A stretch of DNA of 64,000 nucleotides from Verrucomicrobiota bacterium (GCA_023269615.1 JAHFSY010000021.1:1-64000), one strand, 5' to 3'; shown: positions 7,619 through 16,759, numbered from the stretch's first letter. The notes: generated by a model not told the origin, from the letters alone. A program made the numbers and translations.

Positions 7619-8503
7619 TCAATCCTGAAATAACACCGCCGAGGTCGCATCCGCGTGATACGAACTGCGGACGAGGGGGCCGGACTCCACTCCCTTGAAA
7701 CCCATCCCCACCGCCCGCACTTTCCAATCGGCAAATTCATCCGGCGTCACGTAACGTTCCACGGGGAGGTGTGACGGCGTGGGCTGCAGGTATTGGCCGA
7801 GCGTGAGGATGTCCACGTCCACGGCGCGCAGGTCGCGCAAAACTGCTTCGAGTTCCCCCTCTGTTTCGCCCATGCCGAGCATGAGGCTCGACTTCGTGAA
7901 AAATCCCCGCGCCTTCGCGCGCGCGAGCAGTTCCAGTGTCCGCTCGTATTTCGCCTGCGGGCGCACCACCTTGTGCAGTCGCGGGATGGTTTCGGTGTTG
8001 TGATTCAAAATATCGGGCTTCGCCTCCAGCACGGTCGCAAGCGCCGATTCGCTGCCCTTGAAATCGGGAATGAGCGTCTCGATCCGGCAACGGGGAAGCG
8101 CCTTACGCACGGCGCGGATCGTGGCAGCCCACACCGATGCGCCGCCGTCGGACAGTTCGTCGCGCGCCACGGAAGTGATCACCACGTAACCCAGCCCCAT
8201 GAGACGGGCCGCCTCCGCCACACGCGCGGGTTCGTCGAGATCGAGCTCGGTGGGACGTCCCGTCTTCACCGCGCAAAACCCACAGCTCCGCGTGCAGGTA
8301 TCGCCGAGAATCATGAACGTCGCCGTGCCGCGCGCCCAGCATTCGCCGAGGTTCGGGCATTTCGCGCTTTCGCAGACCGTGTGAAGGTGGTGTTCATCCA
8401 CGCGCCGTCGCACCGCCGAGTAATCCGCTCCGCCGGGAATCCGCATCTTGAGCCAGCCCGGTTTGCGGACTGGAACGACAGGAGGTTCAAGGGTGGTGGG
8501 CAT
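7619..8503 (-). CDS. lipA: Lipoyl synthase
   Basis: LipA is a radical-SAM enzyme that inserts two sulfurs into octanoyl chains on E2 and H proteins to form lipoyl cofactors. The 294-residue protein has both cluster motifs: the auxiliary-cluster cysteines C44, C49 and C55, and the radical-SAM CxxxCxxC at C70, C74 and C77. The C-terminal conserved RSSYHA is present, including the Ser that ligates the auxiliary cluster. Length is normal. It is first of three minus-strand genes with gaps of 8 bp and a 4-bp overlap. lipB is not adjacent. Confidence 0.96.
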   Translation of the reverse strand: MPTTLEPPVVPVRKPGWLKMRIPGGADYSAVRRRVDEHHLHTVCESAKCPNLGECWARGTATFMILGDTCTRSCGFCAVKTGRPTELDLDEPARVAEAARLMGLGYVVITSVARDELSDGGASVWAATIRAVRKALPRCRIETLIPDFKGSESALATVLEAKPDILNHNTETIPRLHKVVRPQAKYERTLELLARAKARGFFTKSSLMLGMGETEGELEAVLRDLRAVDVDILTLGQYLQPTPSHLPVERYVTPDEFADWKVRAVGMGFKGVESGPLVRSSYHADATSAVLFQD

Positions 8504-8523
8504 GGCGTGGGGATGAGAGTAAT

Positions 8524-9699
8524 TTATGCCAGATGCGTGAGCACGCCTTTTTTGACGACAGCCACCGGGCGAATGCGTTCGGATGCGGTTCGGATTTCTC
8601 CGACGACGTCAGTGAGCGGGAATGAGCCTTTTTCGATTTGCAGGAGGCTGATGTCAGCCTGACGACCTGGGAAAAGGCGGCCGAATACGTTTCCCATGCC
8701 CATGGCGATGGCGGGCATTCCCGTGACAGCACGGATGACCTTCTCCAGCGGCATGCCGAGATAAAGAAATTTGCTCATGGTCGTCGGCAGATCCACGACG
8801 GGGGTTTCCAGGTTGAACTGGTGAAGATCGGTGCTGATCGTGTCGGGCCAGAATTGATGCTGCTGGCAGGCGGGTTCGGCGATCTTCCAACCGAACGCGC
8901 CCATGCCGTGGCCGACGTCGAAGAAAATTCCACGGTCACGCGCCCGTCGCAATGCGTCGCATGGCGCGCCATCCTTCCCCGAAAACGGCGTGTCGGCGTG
9001 AGGATGATACATGTGGGTGAAGACGTCGCCGGTTTGAAGCGCCGCGAAAACTTCTTCCGCCGGGATCTGCGACATCGCGTGATGCACCATGCAGAAGGTG
9101 GAGGTTTCGCGCGCGACCCGGACCGCCCCCTGCAAACCGGCCCGCTCGTTTTCCACGCGCTGGTTCGCAAGCCCGGCTGTCAGGCGGACTTTCGAGCCGA
9201 TGAGACGGGTATGCTGGCCTTGGAATTTTTTGATGCAGGCAATGGCGGAAGGCACATCGGCATGGCGGATGTCATTGAGCTCGCCCATATAGGGAGGCAT
9301 CTTCGGGTTGCCTTGCAGGCAGCCGATCATGGAAATGTTGAGCAACGCATAGATGTCCTCGGCCGCGTGGGGAATGATGTGACGATGAAATGCGGGCCAG
9401 GTCAGCGAACCCGCCGTTCCCGCGTCGAGCATCGTGGTGACTCCCGTGCTGAGCCCCGCGCGATCCGGATCAACGGCGAACTGTCCCATGCCGCTGAAGG
9501 CATGCACATGGAGATCAATGAGTCCGGGCGTGACCAGCATCCCTTGCGCATCGAAGACTTTTTCATCGCGCAGCGGGAGATGGGGGCCGATTTCGGAAAT
9601 TGCGCCATCACGGATGCGGATGTCGGCCTGGACCGCAGGCGAACCGTTGCCGTCGTAAACGGTTCCGTTCTGAATGAGGAGACTCTTACTCACACACAT
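8524..9699 (-). CDS. Amidohydrolase/deacetylase family metallohydrolase
   Basis: This 391-residue member of the amidohydrolase superfamily resembles the dihydroorotase-like deacetylases (EF0837/Atu3266 type). It has an N-terminal beta-sandwich, then the metal motif [10 protein letters not shown] (His-x-His), a carboxylated-lysine candidate in IGSKVRL, the HH in [24 protein letters not shown] and the late Asp in TISTDLHQF. Substrate unknown; characterised relatives cleave N- or O-acyl groups. The start is the ATG at 9699; a longer frame reaching 9825 runs through a palindromic repeat and is rejected. Confidence 0.88.
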   Translation of the reverse strand: MCVSKSLLIQNGTVYDGNGSPAVQADIRIRDGAISEIGPHLPLRDEKVFDAQGMLVTPGLIDLHVHAFSGMGQFAVDPDRAGLSTGVTTMLDAGTAGSLTWPAFHRHIIPHAAEDIYALLNISMIGCLQGNPKMPPYMGELNDIRHADVPSAIACIKKFQGQHTRLIGSKVRLTAGLANQRVENERAGLQGAVRVARETSTFCMVHHAMSQIPAEEVFAALQTGDVFTHMYHPHADTPFSGKDGAPCDALRRARDRGIFFDVGHGMGAFGWKIAEPACQQHQFWPDTISTDLHQFNLETPVVDLPTTMSKFLYLGMPLEKVIRAVTGMPAIAMGMGNVFGRLFPGRQADISLLQIEKGSFPLTDVVGEIRTASERIRPVAVVKKGVLTHLA

Positions 9700-9711
9700 T
9701 TCCTGATTCCA

Positions 9712-9808
9712 GGTAGGGCGTGCTCGCCGAGCGCGCCGAACGGGGGATGGTGAATCGGACTTGCGAATTAATGGAAAACAACGGCGCGTTCGGCGAACGA
9801 GCCCTACC
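9712..9808. repeat. Palindromic repeat, GGTAGGGCG family, copy 2
   Basis: The ends are GGTAGGGCG and GCCCTACC, with inner arms around GCCGAGCGCGCCGAA and GGCGCGTTCGGCGAA. The middle spacer is more diverged than in the other three copies. It sits 13 bp upstream of the amidohydrolase start and just after the stop of the gene at 9828-10313, so both genes keep little room for a promoter here. Confidence 0.75.
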
Positions 9809-9827
9809 ACCGGCACAAAAGGCAAAA

Positions 9828-10313
9828 TTACTTCCCATCATACGGCAGGAAGCCGACGAAGCCGGTGATTTTCCAGCCGTCCTTGCGTTTGCGCAGGAAG
9901 TACATGGTCTGCCATGCGATCTTGTATTCGCCGCCGTTCTTCAGCGGCGTGGAGCCGAAGAACGTCTTGTGCGCGGCGGCGCGGTCGCCCCCGATCAAAA
10001 TCTGGTCCAGGCGGACGCTGCGGTCGAAAAATTCGATGAGCGTGCCCTCCTTCGGCTGGTTTTTCGGAACGTCGTTCTTCGCGGAGTGGACCCAGATTTT
10101 TTCGTAGGGCTCGAGCGTGGGAAAATCGACCTTCCAATCCTTGGGGTTCAGGGACTGGTTTCCATTGTAGCCGCAGAAATCCTCGTCGAAGCGTGTTTTG
10201 CATTTTGAAAAATCGCCGGAACAGTAGCCCTCGAAATCCTCCGTCATGAGGATGTTCCAGATTTCACGGCGATCGGCGTCCTTGTGCGGATTGTTGGAGA
10301 AGGGCTTGGGCAT
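9828..10313 (-). CDS. Hypothetical protein, possibly NTF2/SnoaL-like
   Basis: This 161-residue soluble protein has no signal peptide. An N-terminal helical stretch (about 14-35) is followed by aromatic-rich strands and a C-terminal antiparallel-looking part (about 120-158) ending in KITGFVGFLPY. The overall pattern resembles SnoaL/NTF2-like cone folds that carry ligands or enzyme pockets, but no diagnostic motif is seen, so this is a weak structural guess. It precedes the amidohydrolase on the same strand, separated by a palindromic repeat. Confidence 0.55.
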   Translation of the reverse strand: MPKPFSNNPHKDADRREIWNILMTEDFEGYCSGDFSKCKTRFDEDFCGYNGNQSLNPKDWKVDFPTLEPYEKIWVHSAKNDVPKNQPKEGTLIEFFDRSVRLDQILIGGDRAAAHKTFFGSTPLKNGGEYKIAWQTMYFLRKRKDGWKITGFVGFLPYDGK

Positions 10314-10598
10314 ATGCTTTATGGATTGAGGAAGTTGGAATGAGGGCGGGGAAGAATCAGTGTTCAGAATCAGAATCAGGGGCGGCGGAAACTTTCAACA
10401 TCGAACGTCGAACATCCAACGTCGAAGGTGGCGGAAGGGAAAAACCACGGAGGCACGGAGGGCACGGAGGGGGAGAAGGCAAAAGGCAAAGGGCAAACGG
10501 CAAATGGCAAAAGTTGAAGTGTGTGGGATGTAGAGGCGCTTCTGTGAAGCGCCGCAGAGGGCTGATGGCTGAATGCTGAAAGCTGATTGCTCATTTTT
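10314..10598. repeat. Gene-free stretch of word-like repeats
   Basis: No gene is seen. The stretch contains CATCGAACGTCGAACATCC (also in the long inverted repeat), ACCACGGAGGCACGGAGGG, a run of GGCAAAAGGCAAA-type units, the GGCGCTTCTGTGAAGCGCC palindrome, and GCTGATGGCTGA/GCTGAAAGCTGA words ending at the stop of the oxidoreductase gene. The same words recur near 2000, 15700, 32480, 38650 and 49000. Confidence 0.6.
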
Positions 10599-11627
10599 TC
10601 ATGGATTGGCTTTGCGGGATTCGGCTTCCTGGTAGGCGTTGAGGACCAGCTCGATCACTTTCCGCGCGGTGTGGCCGTCGGTCTGTGGCTTCGACTTCGT
10701 GTCCACGCAATCCAGGAAATGTTTCACCTCGGGAAGTAGATCGAGTCCCTCATCGTTATCAAGGAGGACCTCCTCCGTTTTGCCCACTGCAACGATCCTG
10801 GTCTTCCACGGACAGGAACATCCTTCCGTCGCCAGGTCGCCCATCGGGGTTGTAGTGAGGGTGATGTGCGCTTTTTCGCAGACGGCCGTCATGGTGAACC
10901 AGATGCGGGATTTCGGGGAGGCCCACATGTGGCGGGTGACGCCGATGACGCCGTTTTGAAACTTGATGACCGAGGCGGCGGTGTCCTCGCCTTCCATCTC
11001 GGCTCCGGCCTTGGTCCCGACCATGGAGGCGGCGCGGACTTCACCGGCAATCCAGAGCATCACGTCGAGCATGTGCGGCGAGGATGAAAAGAAGACTCCA
11101 CCGCCGAGAAATGCTTTTTTTGCGATCCAGCCCAGCGCGTAACCCTGGAGCGATTCGTCCATGAGCCCGTCCAGCATGAAGAGCCGCCCGTATTTTCCAC
11201 CGAGGGCCGCTTCCTTGAAGAGCTGCATGCACGGGCGGTAGCGGTGCGGGTAGGCGACCATGAGCGTGCGGCCGAGGCGTTCCGCCGTGACGGTCATCTC
11301 GTCGGCTTCCGCGAGGGTGATGGCGATGGGTTTTTCGACGAGAACATCGCAACCGGCCTTGAGGCATTCGAGCGTGACGGGATGATGGAGGTGGTGTGGA
11401 AGGAGGATGAAGACGGCGTCCACCTCGCTGAGACCCTCGCGGTAATCAGCGATGGCCCGGGCGCCGATGGAACGGGCGCTCTTTTCAGCCCGTTCGAGGT
11501 TGGAATCGGCGAGCCAGATAATTTTTGCGCGTGGGCCAAGGCTCTGAAGGGCGCTCACATGAAACGGCAAAATCCAACCGCAGCCGATGATGCCGATGCG
11601 ATGGGTTTTGAGTGACGGAGTTGCCAT
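10599..11627 (-). CDS. Gfo/Idh/MocA family oxidoreductase
   Basis: This 342-residue NAD(P)-dependent sugar- or polyol-type dehydrogenase has an N-terminal Rossmann fold with GIIGCGWI (residues 12-19), then the family signature VLVEKPIAIT, where the Glu-Lys-Pro holds the catalytic Lys. The C-terminal half (from about 125) is the alpha/beta substrate domain, including HMLDVMLWIAG, in the position of the family's conserved catalytic His. Length matches the family. Substrate not predictable; no sugar transporter or isomerase is adjacent. Confidence 0.9.
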   Translation of the reverse strand: MATPSLKTHRIGIIGCGWILPFHVSALQSLGPRAKIIWLADSNLERAEKSARSIGARAIADYREGLSEVDAVFILLPHHLHHPVTLECLKAGCDVLVEKPIAITLAEADEMTVTAERLGRTLMVAYPHRYRPCMQLFKEAALGGKYGRLFMLDGLMDESLQGYALGWIAKKAFLGGGVFFSSSPHMLDVMLWIAGEVRAASMVGTKAGAEMEGEDTAASVIKFQNGVIGVTRHMWASPKSRIWFTMTAVCEKAHITLTTTPMGDLATEGCSCPWKTRIVAVGKTEEVLLDNDEGLDLLPEVKHFLDCVDTKSKPQTDGHTARKVIELVLNAYQEAESRKANP

Positions 11628-11687
11628 GAGACGGAAGGTTGCAAAAATTCACGTGCAAGCCAATGCGAAAAGCGGCTGCGGTGCAGG

Positions 11688-11863
11688 CAGCGCTTACGCA
11701 TTTGAAGTGGCTATGGAGCTGCTTGGTGGCCGCCTTGTGCCCTTTTGTGCCTCTTTGCGGCCAATATCTGCGTTCGGTGCATGGGAATATGGCCGCGAAG
11801 AGGCGCAAGAAACACAAGAATGACAGGCCGATATGATTGCCAAGCCCAAATGCGTAAGCCCTG
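11688..11863. mobile_element. MITE-like element with 10-bp target duplication, copy 1
   Basis: This 176-bp non-coding element has terminal inverted repeats CAGCGCTTACGCATTTG (left) and CAAATGCGTAAGCCCTG (right), with one mismatch. It is flanked directly by the perfect 10-bp direct repeat GCGGTGCAGG (11678-11687 and 11864-11873), the mark of transposition. The inside is a long palindrome: GTGCCTCTTTGCGGCC against GGCCGCGAAGAGGCGC around a ~30-bp loop. A second complete copy is at 55065-55237. It carries no transposase, so it would have to move by one supplied elsewhere. It lies upstream of nrdJ. Confidence 0.88.
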
Positions 11864-11985
11864 GCGGTGCAGGATCCTTGATCCATGTCAAATCGGAGTG
11901 AGATTTGATTTGCCATCAGTCCGGCAAATTCTATCTTCACTTCCCACACTTTTTTTCAATTTGATTTCATCACTCAGGAGCATTT

Positions 11986-14900
11986 ATGGCAGCCAGCACT
12001 CTTTCCCCGCACAAATCCAAATCCCCCTCGAAAAAGTCTCCCAAGGGCCTTGTGTTTCCCCGCTTCTTCACGCGCGAGGGCGTCCATCCCTACGACGAAA
12101 TCAACTGGCAACGCAGCGATGTCACCATCGTCAATGACCGCGGCGAAACCATCTTTGTCCAGAAGGGCGTGGAGCATCCGGATTTCTGGTCTCCCACCGC
12201 CGTCAAGATCGCCGCGAGCAAATATTTTTACGGCGACCATCACATCCCCGGCGCGCGTGAGAATTCCATCCGCGACCTGATTGACCGCGTGGTGAAGACG
12301 ATGCGTCATTGGGGCGAGGACGTGGACCGCGTGTTCGCGTCGGCGAAGGACGCGCAGATCTTCGAGGAGGAACTCACGTGGCTGCTCATCCGCCAGTACG
12401 GCGCGTTCAACAGCCCGGTCTGGTTCAACTGCGGCCTGTGGCATCACCGCAAGGTTTCCGAGGGGGACGCCGCGGGATATTATTTTGACCGCAAGACCGG
12501 CAAGGCCGTGAAATCGCCCGGGCCCTACCACCATCCGCAATGCTCCGCTTGCTTCATCATGGACATCGGCGACGACATGGAGAGCATTCTCGACCACGCG
12601 GTGAAGGAAGGGCGGCTCTTTAAGTTCGGCTCGGGCACGGGAACGAATTATTCCTCGCTGCGCTCCTCGAGGGAAAAGGTCTCGGGCGGCGGCAAGGCCA
12701 GCGGGCCTCTCTCGTTCATGCGCATCTTTGACAGCGTGGCGGGCGCGATCAAGAGTGGTGGCAAGACCCGCCGCGCGGCGAAGATGGATATTTTGAACGT
12801 CACGCATCCCGACATCCGCGATTTCGTCTGGGCCAAGAAGAAGCAGGAGGACATCGGCCGCATCCTCACGCGCGAGCACGGTTTCCCAGGCAGCATGGAC
12901 GGGCTGGTTTATCACGACACGATCCGTTTCCAGAATTCCAACCAGTCGGTGCGCGTCACCCGAGACTTCATGGAGGCGGTGGAGAAGGACGGCGATTTCT
13001 GGACGCGCTACGTGAAGACGGGCGAGCCCTGCGAGAAATTCCGCGCGCGTGACCTCATGCGCGAGATGGCCGAGAGCGCCTGGGACAACGCGGAGCCCGG
13101 CATCCAGTACGACGACCTTTCCAACGACTGGCACACCTGCCCGAACGCGGGGCGCATCAACGCCTCCAACCCATGCAGCGAATACTTCTTCCTCGACAAC
13201 ACGGCGTGCAACCTCGCCTCGCTGCGCCTCACCAAATTCCTCGACGCGCAGGACCGCTTCGACACTGAATCGTTCCGCGCCGCCGTGCGCACGTTCTTCC
13301 TCGCACAGGAGCTCATTGTGGACAACGCCAGCTACCCTACCGCAAAAATCTGCGAGATGAGCCACACCTATCGCACCATCGGCCTCGGTTACGCCGACAC
13401 GGGCGCGCTCCTCATGGCGCTCGCCATCCCGTACGACTCCGACCTGGGACGCCAGTTCGTCGGCGCGATCACGGGCATCATGACGGGTGAAGCCTACCTG
13501 CTCTCGTCAAAGATCGCCGCGGTGACGGGACCGTTTCCGGATTACGCGCGTAACCGTGAGCCAATGCTCGACGTGATCCGCAAGCATGGAGAGCTTGCCT
13601 CAAAACTTGCGGAGGAAACGAAACGCAGCCATCCCGCTTTCGCGCAATACGCCCGCGTCTCCGAGGAAGTCTGGACAGAATGCCTTCGCTTGGGCGAAAA
13701 GCACGGTTACCGCAACGCCCAGGCGACGGTCATCGCGCCCACGGGAACCATTTCCTTTTTGATGGATTGCGACACCACGGGAATCGAGCCGGATTTTGCG
13801 CTCGTGAAGTTCAAGAGCTGTTCCGGTGGCGGCTACCTCAAGATCGTCAACCAGATGGTGCCCCGCGCGCTCGTGAAACTCGGTTACACGCCTGCGCAGG
13901 CGAAGGACATGTTCACCTACATGGCGGGGACCATGACGCTCAAGAGCGACTGCCCGATCAATCGCATTTCGCTCAAGGCCAAGGGATTCACCGACGCGGA
14001 GCTCGACAAGCTGGAGAAGGGCGTGGCCAACACGTCCTCGCTCAAGCATGTGGCGACGGTCTGGACGTTTGGCGAGGAGGCGTTGCAGCGTCTCGGACTG
14101 AAACCCGACGCGTGCAAGGAGAAGGGATTCGACCTGCTGTCCGCGCTGGGTTTCAGCGAGGAGGAGATTGCGCGCTCCACGGATGTCATCTGCGGGCGCT
14201 TTGCAATCGAGGGCGCGCCTCATCTGCGCGAGGAACATCTCAATGTCTTCAACTGCGCAAACCCATGCGGGCGCGGCGTGCAGTTCATCCGCCCGATGGC
14301 GCACATCGAGATGATGGGCTACGCGCAACGATGGATCAGCGGCGCGATTTCCAAGACGGTCAACCTGCCGAACAGCTCGACCGTGGAGGACATCCAGCAG
14401 GTTTACATCGAAGCCTGGAAACACGGCGTGAAATCCGTGGCGATCTACCGGGATGGATCAAAGGGCGTGGCCCCGATGTCCACGGGCGCGGTTTCGAAAA
14501 CGAAGGCCGCCACCGGCGAACAACTCAAGCAGGCGCAGGCGCGCATCGAGGAGCTGGAAAAACAATTGCGCGAAAGGGAAGCGGCGCCGGTGGACGGGCG
14601 CCGCCGCCCGCCCAAGCGGCGCTTTGGCGAGACGCACCAGTTCACGATCCAGGGCGCGCACAAGGGCTATCTTACCGTCAACTGTTACGAGGACGGAACG
14701 CCGTGCGAAATTTTTCTCACGATGAACAAGGAAGGCACGTTCGTGTCGGGCATGGCCGGCGTGTTCGCAAAGATGCTGTCGCTGGCGATCCAGCATGGAA
14801 TGCCGTTCCCCGAAATTTCGCGGAGCTTCAAGCACACGCGGTTTGAGCCGGCGGGTTTCGTGGACAACCCGCAGATTCCAACGGCGGAGTCGGTGGTGGA

Positions 14901-15225
14901 TTACGTGATCAAGTATCTCGAGCGCATCTATGCGGAGCAAAACCAGACGCGGCTCGATTTTGAATCGGCGGCGTCCACGTCCCGCGAAGCCATTCCCCAT
15001 GCAGCCGGCAATGGTATCGCGCGGGGAAACGGAAACGGTCACTCGCACGGGGGAACGGGTGGAGTCAAAACGGCCGTGGCGGTGGCTGTCACGAAGACGG
15101 AGCCGCGCACCAGCATTTCGATGACGAAGTACAGCGAGTGTCCCGCGTGCGGCAGCAGTCAGCTTCGCCAGACGGGTTCCTGCATGGCCTGCAGCGATTG
15201 CGGCTGGAGCGCCGGCTGCGGGTGA
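11986..15225 (+). CDS. nrdJ: Vitamin B12-dependent (class II) ribonucleotide reductase
   Basis: NrdJ makes deoxyribonucleotides using adenosylcobalamin as radical source, with or without oxygen. The 1079-residue protein has the alpha/beta barrel with NPCSEYF (about 390-396), the PTGTISFLMDCDTTGIEPDF-type segment near 585-604, and the C-terminal TSCPD-like domain (about 885-985). It ends in a Cys-rich tail (CPAC, CMACSDCGWSAGC) that can relay electrons. A basic Ser/Lys/Pro-rich N-terminus and a Lys/Glu coiled stretch near 845-870 are also seen. CAGGAG lies 6 bp upstream of the ATG. No B12 riboswitch is visible. Confidence 0.95.
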   Translation: MAASTLSPHKSKSPSKKSPKGLVFPRFFTREGVHPYDEINWQRSDVTIVNDRGETIFVQKGVEHPDFWSPTAVKIAASKYFYGDHHIPGARENSIRDLIDRVVKTMRHWGEDVDRVFASAKDAQIFEEELTWLLIRQYGAFNSPVWFNCGLWHHRKVSEGDAAGYYFDRKTGKAVKSPGPYHHPQCSACFIMDIGDDMESILDHAVKEGRLFKFGSGTGTNYSSLRSSREKVSGGGKASGPLSFMRIFDSVAGAIKSGGKTRRAAKMDILNVTHPDIRDFVWAKKKQEDIGRILTREHGFPGSMDGLVYHDTIRFQNSNQSVRVTRDFMEAVEKDGDFWTRYVKTGEPCEKFRARDLMREMAESAWDNAEPGIQYDDLSNDWHTCPNAGRINASNPCSEYFFLDNTACNLASLRLTKFLDAQDRFDTESFRAAVRTFFLAQELIVDNASYPTAKICEMSHTYRTIGLGYADTGALLMALAIPYDSDLGRQFVGAITGIMTGEAYLLSSKIAAVTGPFPDYARNREPMLDVIRKHGELASKLAEETKRSHPAFAQYARVSEEVWTECLRLGEKHGYRNAQATVIAPTGTISFLMDCDTTGIEPDFALVKFKSCSGGGYLKIVNQMVPRALVKLGYTPAQAKDMFTYMAGTMTLKSDCPINRISLKAKGFTDAELDKLEKGVANTSSLKHVATVWTFGEEALQRLGLKPDACKEKGFDLLSALGFSEEEIARSTDVICGRFAIEGAPHLREEHLNVFNCANPCGRGVQFIRPMAHIEMMGYAQRWISGAISKTVNLPNSSTVEDIQQVYIEAWKHGVKSVAIYRDGSKGVAPMSTGAVSKTKAATGEQLKQAQARIEELEKQLREREAAPVDGRRRPPKRRFGETHQFTIQGAHKGYLTVNCYEDGTPCEIFLTMNKEGTFVSGMAGVFAKMLSLAIQHGMPFPEISRSFKHTRFEPAGFVDNPQIPTAESVVDYVIKYLERIYAEQNQTRLDFESAASTSREAIPHAAGNGIARGNGNGHSHGGTGGVKTAVAVAVTKTEPRTSISMTKYSECPACGSSQLRQTGSCMACSDCGWSAGCG

Positions 15226-15996
15226 GGGGGGAAGGAGCGATCAGTGGTCAGCTTTCAGCCGTCAGCCTTCGTTCTCACTCTCTGAAATTCCTGTAGGAGC
15301 GGCTGTTAGCCGCGACCGGGCCTTCGGGAGATTCTCCGCAGGCCCGTCCCTTTTCCATCCGGATTTTTTGACAGGATTCACAGGATGAACAGGATTTTTG
15401 GAACAAAACGATTTTGACGGATTTACAGGATTGATTTTCACGCAGCTGGCGCCGCGTGAAAATCCGACCATGAGGCCTTGGCAAAAGTGATTCTCAAAAA
15501 ATCTGCGCCTTTCTTTCCCTGTTGAAAGTTCAATGCCTGTCCGCCGAAGCTCTCGCCTCGCCAAAGCCTCTGGCGTAGCGCGGGTTAGCGAAGGAGGATT
15601 CAACGTTCGATGTTGGACGTTCCTGCCTTACGGCGAAGCCGTCCGCATTCAGCTTTCAGCGCCCAGCCATCAGCCTCCGATTCCAATCCCGCCGCCTTCC
15701 ACGCCCACTCCAACTTTTGCCCTTTGCCTTTTGCCTTCACGCCCCTCTTTCCGCCTTCAACGTTGGAAGTTCAACGTTCGATGTTGGACGTTCCCGCCGC
15801 CCTGTTTCATCCCTCCTCCCTCATCCTTCATCCTTTCCAATTTGACTCCCCCTCCTCCCCGCATTACTTTGTCCACCATGAAGGGTCCATGGTTTCCCGC
15901 CATCGCAGAGGTGTCATCGCCCTTTTTCGCCAAATGTTCGCTTCCTCCACCATGGGCTGCCTCACCCGAAGTTCTTAAATACTGGCAGCAATCTAA
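15226..15996. repeat. Gene-free repeat region
   Basis: No gene is supported. In order: GTCAGCTTTCAGCCGTCAGC words; a half copy of the TGTAGGAGC palindrome family (15292-15331); tandem-like ACAGGATTCACAGGAT/ACAGGATTTT units (about 15370-15440); short words shared with the other repeat regions; and from 15725 the right arm of the long inverted repeat. The plus-strand cassette array starts straight after it. Confidence 0.6.
15725..15982 (-). repeat. Right arm of the ~258-bp inverted repeat (mate at 1697-1955)
   Basis: This is the reverse complement of 1697-1955, ending outward in AAGTTCTTAAATAC at 15969-15982. The arms remain very similar through the CCATGGGCTGCCTCACCCGAA and AACCATGGACCC landmarks, and the inner end fades into generic TTTGCCTTTTGCC words. 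A recombination between the arms would invert nrdJ, lipA, ruvA and everything between. Confidence 0.75.
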
Positions 15997-16365
15997 ATGA
16001 CGTCAAAGACTTACTGTGGGGGATCAGTCGTTCACTTTTGGTGCAATCCCGCGTTGTTACGTATCAATGATGACGGTATTCAGATCACGGCAGGCATTTT
16101 TCGGCATTTTATTCCATATCAGGCACTCGAAACGGTTGAACAGTGCGAGTGCAGACGCTTTTTCCGGACCTACACTGGTCTTGCTTTGCGCCACCTGCTT
16201 CCCAACATACCCACAAAGATTACCTTTTGGCCTGATCTCTGGTTTTGGCAGCATCGATTGGAGGAGATTTTCGATGAGATCGGCAAGCGTCGCGCGTTGT
16301 CCGCAACATCACATCAAAAGGCCGAACCCGCTGCCTCAGCAAATGACCGGGGCGGTCACCGCTGA
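15997..16365 (+). CDS. Cassette-borne hypothetical protein running into an attC site
   Basis: This 122-residue soluble protein has no clear signal peptide. It carries alternating aromatic strands (NDDGIQITAGIF, PTKITFWPDLWFW) and a helix near residue 85-95, reminiscent of small PH-like or beta-barrel domains, but no family is recognised. The last ~15 residues (KAEPAASANDRGGHR) are encoded by the attC site at 16321-16379, so the true fold ends near residue 108. First gene of the right-hand, plus-strand array. Composition is more AT-rich than nrdJ. Confidence 0.55.
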   Translation: MTSKTYCGGSVVHFWCNPALLRINDDGIQITAGIFRHFIPYQALETVEQCECRRFFRTYTGLALRHLLPNIPTKITFWPDLWFWQHRLEEIFDEIGKRRALSATSHQKAEPAASANDRGGHR

Positions 16366-16379
16366 GCGCCACGTTCGGC
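16321..16379 (+). other. attC site, 59 bp (site D)
   Basis: A classic 59-base element on the plus strand. R'' GCCGAAC (16321-16327) pairs perfectly with R' GTTCGGC (16373-16379). CTCAGC pairs with GCTGAG inside, and TGACC/GGTCA forms the inner hairpin around a GGGGC-type loop. This is the most complete outer-box match among the sites in this window. It separates the genes at 15997 and 16388; the latter's ATG lies 8 bp past the R' box. Confidence 0.85.
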
Positions 16380-16387
16380 ATAAAGAC

Positions 16388-16759
16388 ATGAGCACTATTT
16401 TTGATATTATCGGAGGCGTGCTTGTGTCACTTGGTTTAATTATTTCCTTCATCATGGTCTACAAACGGCGTTGGTTTGTCAGAGGAGTGTTGATATTTTG
16501 GATTTTGATCGTGCTGGGAGACTACTTTGTGGAAGCAACACGCGGCCTCGCGTATCGCGATGGTATGAGCCCATGGCAATCCGTTGTAGCATTGGGCTGG
16601 TTGTTGGGGATATTTTACTGTTTAATCCCGCTCGGTGTGAGAGCCTTTGTGTCGTCCAGACGAAGTCGAAAGCAATCCCCCATTCAGATGGCAATTCAAC
16701 CTCAAACCGTGCCGAAGCTCGTGCAGCCAACGCCGCTACGCGTCCCGGCTGACGATTGA
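16388..16759 (+). CDS. Cassette-borne small membrane protein
   Basis: This 123-residue hypothetical protein has three predicted hydrophobic helices (about residues 6-25, 33-48 and 65-88) and a short amphipathic link between the second and third. After a basic RRSRKQ stretch comes a polar tail whose last residues (KLVQPTPLRVPADD) are read from the next attC site. The tail is the same VQPTP/LQPTP type as in the membrane protein at 478-1026. I chose the ATG at 16388, just beyond site D. Family not recognised. Confidence 0.6.
   Translation: MSTIFDIIGGVLVSLGLIISFIMVYKRRWFVRGVLIFWILIVLGDYFVEATRGLAYRDGMSPWQSVVALGWLLGIFYCLIPLGVRAFVSSRRSRKQSPIQMAIQPQTVPKLVQPTPLRVPADD

Noticed and set aside
9700..9825. 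N-terminal extension of the amidohydrolase at 8524
   Set aside because: The extra 42 codons run through a palindromic repeat found at three other non-coding sites, and the ATG at 9699 is followed by a normal protein start.
11864..11985. A cobalamin riboswitch before nrdJ
   Set aside because: I looked for the conserved B12-box words and a long leader; only 122 bp lie between the MITE and the start codon, and no match was seen.
11974..13365. A 463-codon minus-strand frame opposite nrdJ
   Set aside because: It is antisense to conserved NrdJ motifs and has an Arg/Ala/Val/His-rich composition typical of shadows.
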